Positions 46,148 to 56,110 of a DNA stretch of 64,000 nt are shown here, piece after piece (position 1 is the stretch's first letter; each line of letters starts with the position of its first letter). The stretch is from assembly GCA_008638375.1 (NCBI GenBank), contig CM018051.1, forward strand, positions 32,957,740 through 33,021,739, written 5' to 3'. The position numbers and the translations under genes were made by a program. The DNA comes from Nyssa sinensis. Taxonomy: Eukaryota > Streptophyta > Magnoliopsida > Cornales > Nyssaceae. Below the pieces are notes generated by a model. That model worked only from the letters and a program-made list of their open reading frames with translations, made no database searches and was not told where the DNA came from.

Positions 46148-47700
46148 TGCAGGTTAATTTCATTTTGTCAGTTCAGATTGTCATCTTTGGTGCTTAGCAA
46201 GCTATCCACGTCAACCATCAGGTGTATTCTTCCCTTTTTAGTACCCTCTTTTCAATTTTGATTGTTAAACATTGAGGACAATGTTTCATTTAAGTTAGGG
46301 GGTAGTGGTGCAAATTCAGCATTTAAACTACATGTTGGAACTCTCTGTGACACATGAAATTTTTTTAAAATTTGCATCACATTTGCATCTTTTTCACATG
46401 AGTACTCATTCTCATTCATAGCTCTTTTTGTGAATTCACCAAATCCACCATAATCATTCTATTGAGGTATTCACAGAACTTTTAATGCACTTATCCAAAC
46501 TTTGTGGTAAGATGGTGGTTTGACACATGTAGCTAGAGAACTCTTTTGCTTAAGTATTCATGTGAGTTTTGGAGAGAATTGAGAGCCTACAAATACATAA
46601 GATTGTGATAAGCATTCATTGATCTGTTGAATTGGGCACTTCTTTTGAGAATATCATTACATGGTTGGTGGTATGACGACGGATATACTTGGGATATGAC
46701 GAAGGTCAACTTAGGATTAACATTTGAGCCTTTCAAGCTAACCCTTCTCATCATAGACCCTTAGTAGCCAACTTTGAGCCAACAAACATACATATAGTTT
46801 TTTTTCATGTGCCCGCATCATCCATACCTCTCCACATTGGAGTATAGCCTATACGTTGATTTACCTACCTTTTTTGCTTCCAAGTGTGTACTAGGTGTGG
46901 AATTTGCATTACTTGTCTTTTGTGTTGCATTGAAAAAAAAAAAAATAGAAAAACAAGAAGGAAAGAGTACAAGTGCAAAGTGTTCAGTTAGGTGAGCATC
47001 AATTCCCAAAAAAAAAAAAAAAGAAGAAAAAAAATGAAAAAATTGAAAAAAAAAAAAGAGGAAGGAGAAAAGAAGAAAGAAGGAGAAATATTGTTATTCA
47101 GTGATTTGAAAAGTTGAAGAGTACATCAAGTGAGAAGTTTGGTTTGTTATGAATTTTAATGAAATTCTCTTAGTATGTACTTGGAAGTTTTTGAATCCTT
47201 TTTATCTTTTTCTTCATATAGCCCCTAACCCGAGCCACGTTACAACCTTTTTATGTTGATCGTTCTAATCCTAAGTAAGCCTGTGGAAGGAGTGGTGGAA
47301 GTCTCATTTGTTAGTGCACCTATCATAAGATCAATGTTTGCTTGTTGCTTGTTCGTAATTGCCTAATTTTTCATTGAGCGTGTACACCCCTTGTCAACTC
47401 CATAGAGAGAACCCCTACATGAAACACTTTTATACCCGTGAGATATGGAGTTGAACCTTTTGCTTGAGATGTTCTTGATATTGCATGTGTCATAGTTTGT
47501 GGTTAGATGGATATGGTTTGGAGCACACACACACACTCTGTGATTTGCTATAAGTGGATTGATTGTTACAGAATTATTGAATTCCTAAAATTTCTTTGAT
47601 ATGCAAATCTAAAAAGTGTGATTAGATGCCTTCTGTGTGTGGTCTTCCTTGATCTCTTTTGTCAAATGCATGGAAATTGCTAGGGACTAGCAATGAGCAG
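46148..47700. other. non-coding 3' region of Athila derivative
   Basis: No coding potential. It contains ATTGAGGACAATGTTTCATT at about 46271 followed by a purine-rich GTTAGGGGGTAG, a signature seen after pol in many plant Athila elements. A-rich tracts lie at 46930-47060. The region runs to the polypurine tract before 47712. Confidence 0.7.
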
Positions 47701-47711
47701 GTTGGGGGGTG

Positions 47712-47885
47712 TGATGAGTGCGCAAAAGTGCACTCTAAATATCCTATTATTTGATTAAAATGCTAGAAAGTGAATAAAAATGTTGGGATATAGTTTATAT
47801 TATTTGATGTAATTTTTATTCATAGTTGGATATATTTAAGCATCGTTTTATAATATTTTGAATCTCAAATAAATGCATTAAATAG
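47712..47885 (+). repeat. truncated 3' LTR of Athila derivative (174 bp)
   Basis: Collinear with 42300-42473 with about four substitutions, then abruptly replaced by chromovirus LTR sequence. It is preceded by the purine tract GTTGGGGGG. Confidence 0.93.
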
Positions 47886-48329
47886 ACCTGTAACTCACCA
47901 TAACTCTCTCATCTTCCAACCATTTTAACTAATTCTTTTCGTGTTTTGTTCCATATCACATGTTCTATAAAACTCTATACATCAAATTAACTATCATGCT
48001 TCAAAACTAAAAACAGAATCTAAACAAAGACATACCTATTTCTGATTATTTTGGTGCAGTCTCTCTATCCTCTTCTCCTTCTCCTTCTTAGCTTCAAGTT
48101 TCTGAATCCTCTCCAACAACACCACTCTTCTAACTTAGTCTTTCCCTTTCTAATTTTCCTTTCCATCTAATCACGCGCATCCATATACATATATACACTC
48201 ATCACCACTGTCCCTCTCTCTCTCTCTCTTACTTCTCTCTCTATATCAAACCTGTATACCACCATCATTAAGTCTATGTTTACCCATTCCCACACTCCTC
48301 AATTTCAATTCTGCACTCACTGTGTTTAC

Positions 48330-48365
<36 letters not shown>

Positions 48366-48473
48366 GCATATACACATATATTGTACACTGTACACACTGA
48401 ACATTCACTTACACACACAGTCACCCACACCCCTATTCTGATTTGCATTAATTGGGGTTGTGTGTGTTTTGTG

Positions 48474-48511
<38 letters not shown>

Positions 48512-48697
48512 ACATATTATGTTTCACACACACACACCAACTGACACACACACTTGCATTCATGCTACATGTTATTTTATTTCATTTTTTTCCTTAGTCT
48601 AAATTAATTAAAAGTTAATAGAAATTAAAGAAACTCAAATAGTGCTCTATCATATAATAAAAAAAAATTATTCTCATTTTTTTTTCGGGTCTTTGCA
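47886..48697 (-). repeat. remnant of 5' LTR of second chromovirus (0.81 kb of 3.3 kb)
   Basis: Matches 36906-37696 and ends TCTTTGCA next to the GATGA duplication, so the outer LTR end is original (TG start on the minus strand). The inner 2.5 kb is missing. TA/CA microsatellites differ in length between the two copies. Confidence 0.93.
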
Positions 48698-48868
48698 GAT
48701 GATACCGAGCTTCGAATTAATACCAAATTTGCCAACATTTCATAAATTAATATTTTATGGAATAGAATGTTAAATACGGTAATATATACCAGAAAATACG
48801 TTTATACACATATACATGTATATACGATCACATTAGGTATACATTTAATATACCATACATAATATGTA

Positions 48869-48902
<34 letters not shown>

Positions 48903-50185
48903 TGCTGACCAACATTAATGGGGTAGATGGCAGCTTAATGAAACAAATATAAATATACATATATATATATATAACCCTCGGCTATAGTTATATAGGGGAA
49001 TAGGGGAATGGGGTGTTGCATGTGAAATTGGGTGTGCTGTGTGTATTTAGGGATGTGCTGTGAGGCAGACTTGTCGTGTGTGGGAGTTGAGTGTACTGTA
49101 TATAGAGAGAGAAAGTGAGGTAAAGAGAGAAAGTGAGATACAGAGAGTGTGAGGATAATAGAAAAAGAAGAAGAAGAAGCTGGAATAAGGAGGAGGAAAC
49201 TAAAGGCTGGAACAGAACTGTAAAGAGCAGAGAGTGTCACCATAGTGAAGGTAAAACCTCAAAACTAAAAATTTCCTCTCTCTAAAAGTTTATGGCATAA
49301 CTCACTGTTTGGAAAATGTAGGCTACATGCATGGTCTTTAATATTAATATGTTGCATTTTGGAAGTAATAGGAAAGCCTTAAAGAGCTTTAAAACCACAA
49401 ACCTCTAAAACCGCCATTGATGAAACTTGAAGCTTGCCCAGAAACTGACTTAAGAGAAAGCTGATTTGGCATTTAAGGATCCAAAATAGACCCTCACAGG
49501 GTCACAATGCAACAAATATCAATTGTTTTACCTCAGTAACAAGCATTCCATAGCAACATTTCAGTTTGATGGGTTTTCGGCCAAGTCAGAAAATTACAGC
49601 ATGACTTCATTTAAAAGCCATGATCTTGTAGCCCCTGAGCTAGGGATCACATTGGTCCAAGCTGTGTCCCTTTTGATTAAGAAATGAAGGAGGACGGTGG
49701 AATTTTCAAGTGGCCGGAAAAAGGAAAAACCAGTTGGGTTATGGTCCGATCACTAGGGTTGAGGGGATGGAACGACTACCTAAAAATTCGTGAGGGTTTG
49801 TAGGATCGATTAGGCAAGAAAGAGGCTTCAAAGATAACAAGAAAATATGTTTTAAAATTTTAATTTTTGCAAATTTCGGTCACTGCCGTCAGAGCGAGTG
49901 ACCGGAGACGCGCCAAAAACTCGTGGGAAAGACGACCACTGTGCGGGTCGGGTGAGGTTCTGGTCGGATCCAAGTTCGGGTCAGGACCCGACCCACCACG
50001 TGTTGGGTTTTCCAAAATGGTACAGTTTTAAATTAAGTTAGAATGGGGGTGTTTGGTTACAGGGATTATAAATCTAATCTAGGAATCTAATTGAATAGGG
50101 ATATCCTATCCTAGGTTAGGGCATCTATCCATTGTTTGGTTATAATTCAATTAGAAAAAAGTTTGGAAAGGACTGTCGCGGGTGA

Positions 50186-50237
50186 GTCTCGAACCGTGGT
50201 GCGCGTGGGCTGAAAGCCCTTATAACCACTAAGGCTG
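50186..50237 (-). other. tRNA-like Pol III A/B-box pair, antisense to LTR
   Basis: On the minus strand, CAGCCTTAGTGG (50237-50226) resembles an A box and CGGTTCGAGAC (50196-50186) a B box. No closed acceptor stem was found. It lies in the group II LTR next to an AT-rich patch at 50280-50345, as in the other giant LTRs. Confidence 0.6.
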
Positions 50238-51189
50238 CACAGTGCCACTAAGGCACATGTGACAAATTCCTCACCTAAATAAGATATATTATTGTTATAG
50301 TTAATTAATATAATTAATTAAATTAATTTAGTTAATTATTGGTATTTAATTTCGATGCCCAATTAAGTCAAGTGAATAGTATTTTTTTAATGTTTTGGCA
50401 TTCTAAAGCCAATGGAAGAGGGTGGGGTCCATTTTACGAGGCGGGACTCCAAAAAATTTAGACACGTAAAATATAAAATTACCATTTTTCCCTTAATGAT
50501 GTTGAATGCCAAATTGAAAATCGTAAAAGCCTAAATTGACTTTTTTTGACGTTCTGGACTCAATGGTGAGGTCCGTCAAGCCTAAATAAGCTCCAAAAAA
50601 TATGAAATGACAAATGAGGAAATACCCACTATGTCCTGAACAATTGAATGAAGTTAGAAAAAAAAAGCGGGATGCAACTTTAAGTCTAAGACTGTAAAAT
50701 AATAAGTGACTAATTGAACTGCCTTAATTTCGTTCTAATACAAGGTTATGTATGTTTGACTTATGATCTAGGAACTACAGAAAAAGGAAAATGAGTAGCA
50801 TAGTTGACTAAAGGTTTAAGGTGAGTAATCTGGTATCTTGAATCAGTGGATTTTACATCCTGCTTCTAAATATCTACCTCGTGAATTTCCACATTTGTTC
50901 AAATATTTGCTAAATTTTTTTGTGAGTAACATTGTACCCTGAATCAGTGGTCTTATCTTCTACTTGAAAAATGCCTAAATGTTTTATATCTGCTCAAATG
51001 TTTATCTGCACTTTGTAAAATATCCGAGAACTATGATTTACATGTTTAGCTTTTGAAATGGCATCCATGTGTATTCTGATTTGAAAGACATCTGTAAAAT
51101 ATGGCACCCTTTAAATGAGAAAAATGATTTACATGATCTCATTTTGACCATGAAACTTGAAACGTACATGTTTTGAATCTGATCATGTG

Positions 51190-51480
51190 TCTATTTCGAG
51201 GCTTACCTATGTGGCGCTCTGACTCTTGAGACTTACCCATGTGGTGCTCCGACTCTTTTGAGACCTACCCACATGGCGCTCTGACTCATTATGAGACCTA
51301 CCCACATGGTGCTCTGACTCGATTCTTGTGTCTACACGAGGCTCACCTATGTGGCACTCTAACTCATTATGAGACTTACCCACATGGTGCTCTAACTCGT
51401 TGTGGATTACGTGTATGAAACTTACGTGCGTGGCACTCTGACTCTTATGAGACTTACCCACGTAGTGCTCTGACTCATTA
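51190..51480. repeat. minisatellite of about 37-45 bp units in LTR
   Basis: Seven to eight diverged copies of a unit with GAGACTTACCCA, then a TGTGG or ATGG core, then GTGCTCTGACTC. Unit length varies. It sits toward the 3' end of the group II LTR, the same relative place as the 41-bp minisatellite at 13.3 kb in a group I LTR, though the unit sequences differ. Confidence 0.85.
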
Positions 51481-52352
51481 AGTGAATCTTCGATGTGTGT
51501 ATTATGTGTCTGTTATCCGTTATTCGAATTAGATTTTAAAAGCATCCTTCCATGTGCATCTGTCATTGTTATCATGTTATCTGTTCCATAATTCTAAATC
51601 ATGTTTTAAGAATTTCATATGCTATTACACATTTTTGGCAACAACTCTTTACTATTTGCTTTGTGAGTTGATATTCGAACTATGTTATCAAAAATAATGT
51701 GTTTTAGAAATGCTTCTATTATGTTTTATACGTGATCCTTTTGAAAGCATGTTTTAAGTTATCCATATGTATGTGCCATTTGTTTGAGAACTCGGTGCCC
51801 ATGGTATTTTGTACAAAACTCTGTCTTGCAAAACCTGTGACAGGATGCAGGAATTAATCATGAGCTTAGTGAAGCTCATATGGATTTATCCACCATATTT
51901 CAGGTGATTGAGTTAGCAAGGAAGTAGTAAGTCTCAGAAGAACAGTCGAGGGCGTGAATGCAATGAATCTTTTGTACCAGGATTTTTGGATGGACATGAT
52001 GTGAATTGTTTTGGTAATCATATAATGTGTATTTTGGACATGATGACAAATGGAACCCTTGGAGATTCACTTTTTTGAACTTTTGGGGATACGTATGTGA
52101 TGTGCATATGAATGTGATGACTCATGATGAACAAAGGTGATAATGATCATATTTTGAGTAGACTTTATAATTGATTGATATGGAGATGGTTATCGAATGA
52201 ATTGCATATATGTAGCTTCCGTATTTAATATCAAAAAAAAAAATTATATCACTCTTGTGCAATTCATTTGATTCTGTACGGCCAGTCCGAGTAACAATGT
52301 CGGTCACCGACCCCTAATTCGCGTAAGGTGGGTTTCGGATCATGACACCAGT

Positions 52353-53152
52353 GCCTTGTGTCCTAAAAAAGAAAATGGGGGAAGGGAAAATCAGTTGCTG
52401 CCTACTCAGGGTTTGATAACTCCCGCGTAACAGCCGTGAAAAAGGCCTAGAAGGACTCTTGGGCAACGGGCCCAAGAAAATTCTGAAGGTTGAAGCCCTA
52501 GAAGATAGGAAAGGATCTGATGGCCTTTCACATGAGCGTGAGTTCTGCATTACTTTTCTTTATTTTTAGTTTCCTGGTTCTGTATTTTGTACGTAACCCA
52601 TTCTAACTTGATTGTGTTTTTCAGGCCATGCATAGCTTGGCAGCCATTATGGACTACCCCGAGAATCCTGAGCAGATTAACGCCCTCTAAACTAAACTTG
52701 ATGAGGCCAGGTTCCAGTTGGGAACTGCACAATCTTCGGTGGCAGCAGCCAAGGAAAAACTAAATGAGGTTGCCAATCCCTACTCTATTCTGGAGTTCGA
52801 GAAGGACACCCTTACTACCGAACTGGAAGACCTCAAAAAGAGGTTTGCAAACTTCCAGGCTGCTTCTATCTAGAAGGTTCAAGACACCGCTAATGCCATC
52901 AGAGCCCAGACTAAGGTGGATCTGAAGGCTGAAGTCCAAGATCTAGGTGGCGAGTTGATCGAGTATGGATGCCGAACCTTCAGGGAAAAGCTCCGTAAAA
53001 AGTATCCTGACTTGGATCTGACTGGGATAGATGATATTGAAGTCTCCCAAATTAAGATTGATGTGTCGGATGCTGACGACGAAGAAGATGAGGTGGATCC
53101 AGAACTCCCTCAAGTTGCTGTTTCAGAGACTGTCGAGCCAACATCAGAGTAG
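52353..53152 (+). pseudogene. Tat opposite-strand gene, 3' part (coiled coil, acidic tail)
   Basis: Continuation of the plus-strand gene after the nested LTR. From about 52627 one mostly open frame predicts a long heptad-rich helix (KLDEARFQLG, then AAAKEKLNEV, then an ELEDLKKRF segment) and ends in a very acidic tail (SDADDEEDEVDPE) at TAG 53150-53152. Stops at about 52688 and 52872 interrupt the helix. A probable intron lies at 52538-52624. Coiled coil plus acidic tail is a usual C-terminal layout for proteins with the putative gypsy-type transposon domain. Function unknown; a structural or regulatory role is only a guess. Confidence 0.72.
52538..52624 (+). other. probable intron in Tat opposite-strand gene (87 bp)
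   Basis: Begins GTGAGT and ends TTTTTCAG with a T-rich body. Coding-like sequence starts right after it. It fits plant splice-site rules. Confidence 0.6.
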
Positions 53153-53449
53153 ACTTGGGATGTTTTTGTATTATTTTTTTTGTGATCTTGTAATTTTCCC
53201 ATTTTTAGGCTAATATATGAAATTTCACTCATTCCAGAACTTGTGTCTTGCTTAATATCTTTGTGGTATGTTTGACTTCAAGATAATTTCTTTAATATCC
53301 AGGCCAGTAGAAAACATAAGCTTTTTAGAGACTCCAAAGAACTTATAAACTATTTCGGAGGTCTAAAAAATAGGATATACAGAATCGAAACACTTAGAAT
53401 TAAAACAAGGTTTCGCAAGTGTCTGCATACTACTAATTTATAATATACC

Positions 53450-54265
53450 GACCTATAAAACTTGCAAATAAAAAAAGGCTTTTCTTGAGGTCTGTAGAGT
53501 GAGAAAAGTAGACCAAACCTATGATACTTGTAACAAGCACAAGCCTTTTAAGGATCTGTATATTAAGTGAGATGGACCAGACCTGTACCACTTGTAATGG
53601 ATAAAAAGCTTTTAGGGGTCTATGCATTGAGTGAAATGGACCAGACCTGTAGCACTTGTAATAGATACAAGGCTTTTAGGGGTCTATGGATTGAGTGAAA
53701 TAGACCAGACCTATAGCACTTATATGGATATAAGGCTTTTAAGGGTCTGTACATTGAGTGAAATGGACTATACCTTAGCACTTGTAATAGATACAAGACT
53801 TTTAAGGGTCTGTACATTGAGTGAAATGGACCAGACCTATAGTGCTTGTAATGGATACAAGGCTTTTAGGGGTCTGTTCATTGAGTGAAATGGACTAGAC
53901 TTGTAGCACTTGTAATGGATACAAGGCTTTTAGGGGTCTATGCATTAAGTGAAATGAACCAGACCTGTAACACTTGTAATGAATACAAGGCTTTTAGGGG
54001 TTAGTACATTGAGTGAGATGGACTAGACTCGTAACACTTGTAATAGATACAAGGCTTTTAGGGGTCTATGCATTAAGTAAAATGAACCAGACCTGTAGCG
54101 CTTATAATGGATATAAGGCTTTTAGGGGTCTGTGTATTAAGTGAAATGGACCAGACCTGTAGCACTTGTAATAGATACAAGGCTTTTAGGGGTCTGTACA
54201 TTGAGTGAGATGAACCAGACTCATAGCACTTGTAATGGGTACAAGGCTTTTAGGGGCTGTGCATT
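53450..54265. repeat. 64-bp tandem repeat, about 13 copies
   Basis: Units begin near 53463, 53527, 53591, 53655, 53718, 53780, 53844, 53908, 53972, 54036, 54100, 54164 and 54228, a 64-bp period with a few length changes. Each contains CACTTGTAATGGATACAAGG, then CTTTTAGGGGTCTGT, then GAGTGAAATGGACCAGAC. The array lies between the end of the plus-strand gene and the end of minus-strand pol, where convergent transcripts would meet. The outermost left copies are the most degraded. Confidence 0.94.
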
Positions 54266-54329
54266 GATATTAAACTTTGAAGTTTATCAAAAGTAGCTTT
54301 TTTTATTAATAATACTTGCATAAATGTTC

Positions 54330-55550
54330 GATGTTCCAAGGTCTGGGTAGAGGCTTCCTAGTTGAATCTTTAAACTAATAAGTCGTAGGTCTGACGATCT
54401 TGGTTACTTTGTAAGGTCCTTCCCAGTTAGGGGAGAGCTTTCCCATGGTGGGATCTTTAGTGTTTGGAAACACCTTTCTTAGGACGAGGTCTCCGAGCTA
54501 GAAATTGATGGGTTTTAACCCCTGGTTGAAACATTTAACCATTCTCTATTGGTAGGCTTTATTCCTAATCCGAGTTTGCTCGCGTCTTTCTTCTAGTAAA
54601 TCCAGATTTTCTACAAGCTGTTAGTTATTAGCCCTTTGGTCAAAGTAGTCTGTCTTAAGGGTTGGCATGCTAATTTCAACAAAAATGATTTCCTCGGTGC
54701 CATAGGTAAGTGAAAATGGTGTTTTTGCAGTTAGGGTTCTTTTAGTAGTTCAGTAGGCCTAGAGTGCTCTGGGGAGTTCTTCAACCCATCTTACCTTGGC
54801 TTTCTCCAACCTTCTTTTAATTAACTCAAGAATAGTGCATTTGGTGACTTCGGCTTGCCCATTAGCTTGAGGATGCCTTGGAAAGGAGAAGTGGTGATTG
54901 ATGTGTAAGTCTTTACAAAACTTCTATAATACCTTTCTAGCAAATTACATCCCATTGTATGAAATAATCACGCAGGGTATACTGAACCTGCATGCTACAT
55001 TTTTCCAAGTAAAATTCTTTACTTCTACCTCTATTGTGTGGGTTAGTGGTTCATCTGCTACCCATTTAGAGAAATAGTCAATGGTGACTAGCAAGAATCT
55101 CCTATTTTGAGGGCCTTTTGGCAATAGCCCTACAATGTCCATTCCCTATTGGGCGAAAGGCCAAGGCTCGTGATAGGGACGAGTTTATGATGAGGTTAAT
55201 ATTGGTATGCGGTGAAACATTGACATTTGTCACACTTTTGAACATATTCCTTGGCCTATTTTAGCATACCAGGCCAGTAGTATCCCTGAGTTAGTGCTCG
55301 GTGAGCTATTGTCCTACCGCCATTATGGTTGTCGCAGTTCCCCTCATGTATCACGGCTTGGACGTAATGGGCCTCTTTTGGAGTTAAGCACCGTAGGAGG
55401 GGCTATGTGTAGGACCTTCGGTAAAGCTTTCTTTAAGAATTAAATACCAAACTATCCTAATTCGAATTCTCTTGACATGATTCTTGTCCTCTGGAAGCAA
55501 CCCTTTCTTTATATACTAGATGATAGGAGTCATCCAATTCTGAGGTTGTT
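54330..55550 (-). pseudogene. Tat integrase
   Basis: The core segment at 55142-54945 contains MDIVGLLPKG, then FLLVTIDYFSKWV, then the second-Asp motif reading IISYNGM where IISDNG is usual, so that catalytic Asp is Tyr. Upstream to 55.55 kb are degraded zinc-region sequences; downstream to 54.33 kb is the C-terminal region in several frames, including a reverse-strand match to the usual PRSGGQAE-like motif near 54.86 kb. Heavily mutated. Confidence 0.85.
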
Positions 55551-55557
55551 TTGAAAT

Positions 55558-56110
55558 TTAAAGGGATTGTACTACCTCGGGACTAGGTTTTGACTGGTAG
55601 GAGATTTTTACCATTGAGTCCCTTTTTGGCTTGAGATGGGAGGCCAAATTTGCTAAAGTATCGGCCTTAGAGTTTTGGTTCCTTTCAATCTTCTGAATAG
55701 TGAATTTGTAGAAAGACCATTTTAGTGATTCCACTAGCTCTGAATATCTGGTCATTCTGTTATCCTTGGTGGAAAATTCTCCCAAAACTTGACTCAACAC
55801 AAGCTAAGATTCAGATAATGCATCAAGATCCAGAGCTTTGCATTATAAAGCTAATTTCATCCCAAGGATAAGTGCATCATACTCGACTTCATTGTTAGAG
55901 GCTCTGAATCTCAAGCTAGTGACTTTTTCGGTTACAATCCCATCAGGGGACTGAAGTATTATACTTACTCTAGAGCATTTGTTGATAAACAAACCATCAA
56001 TGTAAAGTAGCCATACCAAAGTGTCTGTAGTGGTTTGAGCTTTCAAATGCTGTGTTTTAGTGATTTCTGCTATAAAGTCTACTAATACTTGGGCTTTGAT
56101 TGCAGTCCAC
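55558..56110 (-). pseudogene. Tat RNase H
   Basis: Two pieces separated by a stop: 56046-55843 with LYIDGLF (first Asp), NNEVEYDALILGMKLAL (catalytic Glu), and 55800-55558 with FYKFTIQKIERNQNSKADTL (last Asp region). This is the family's normal order just after RT. Confidence 0.88.

Larger units (their letters stand above)
42300..47885 (+). mobile_element. Athila-lineage derivative lacking protease-RT-RNase H, 3' LTR truncated
   Basis: Order: 5' LTR 42300-43780, PBS 43786-43803, gag, an integrase remnant, a long non-coding 3' region with TTTTTGA repeat, a polypurine tract (GTTGGGGGG at 47701-47709) and the first 174 bp of the 3' LTR (47712-47885). Gag has the Athila-type single zinc finger. 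The two LTR portions differ at only about four positions, so this is the youngest insertion here. The right end was removed by the deletion that joins it to the chromovirus LTR. GGCGC (42295-42299) would be the left target duplication. Confidence 0.88.
34377..48697 (-). mobile_element. second Ty3/gypsy chromovirus (Tekay/Del-like), rearranged
   Basis: Reading leftwards: truncated 5' LTR (48697-47886), an Athila derivative and unassigned DNA in place of gag, then protease remnant, RT, RNase H, integrase and chromodomain (about 40985-37740), polypurine tract and 3' LTR (37696-34377). Perfect 5-bp duplications GATGA flank it at 34372-34376 and 48698-48702, so both outer ends are original. PBS, gag and most of the 5' LTR were removed by a deletion whose right boundary is at 47885. 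Confidence 0.9.
34157..52347 (+). mobile_element. giant LTR (group II) split by the second chromovirus
   Basis: Begins TGTAACACCCCGACCC at 34157 and ends GGTGGGTTTCGGATCATGACA at 52347, the same termini as the LTR at 29004-33002 but in plus orientation. The chromovirus at 34377-48697 with its GATGA duplication interrupts it after 220 bp. Without that it is about 3.87 kb. Flanks CTAAT (34152-34156) and CCAGT (52348-52352) agree in 3 of 5 bases, both differences being transitions, so the duplication is weak. Subrepeats (50.4-50.64 kb), a tRNA-like block (50.19-50.24 kb) and a minisatellite (51.2-51.5 kb) are present. Confidence 0.82.

Noticed and set aside
46807..47009. Small ORFs in A-rich DNA near 46.8-47.0 kb
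   Set aside because: Run through poly(A) tracts in the Athila 3' region; no domain.
51207..51461. Minus-strand repetitive ORF (HHVGRSHNE-type repeats)
   Set aside because: Open frame created by the minisatellite; unit length is not a constant multiple of three and there is no start context or domain.
34152..52352. Claim of a proper target duplication for the plus-strand giant LTR
   Set aside because: CTAAT and CCAGT share only three of five bases; I report the LTR from its termini and treat the duplication as unproven.
53631..53888. ORFs on both strands in the 64-bp array
   Set aside because: 64 is not a multiple of three; the frames are chance readings of a tandem repeat.
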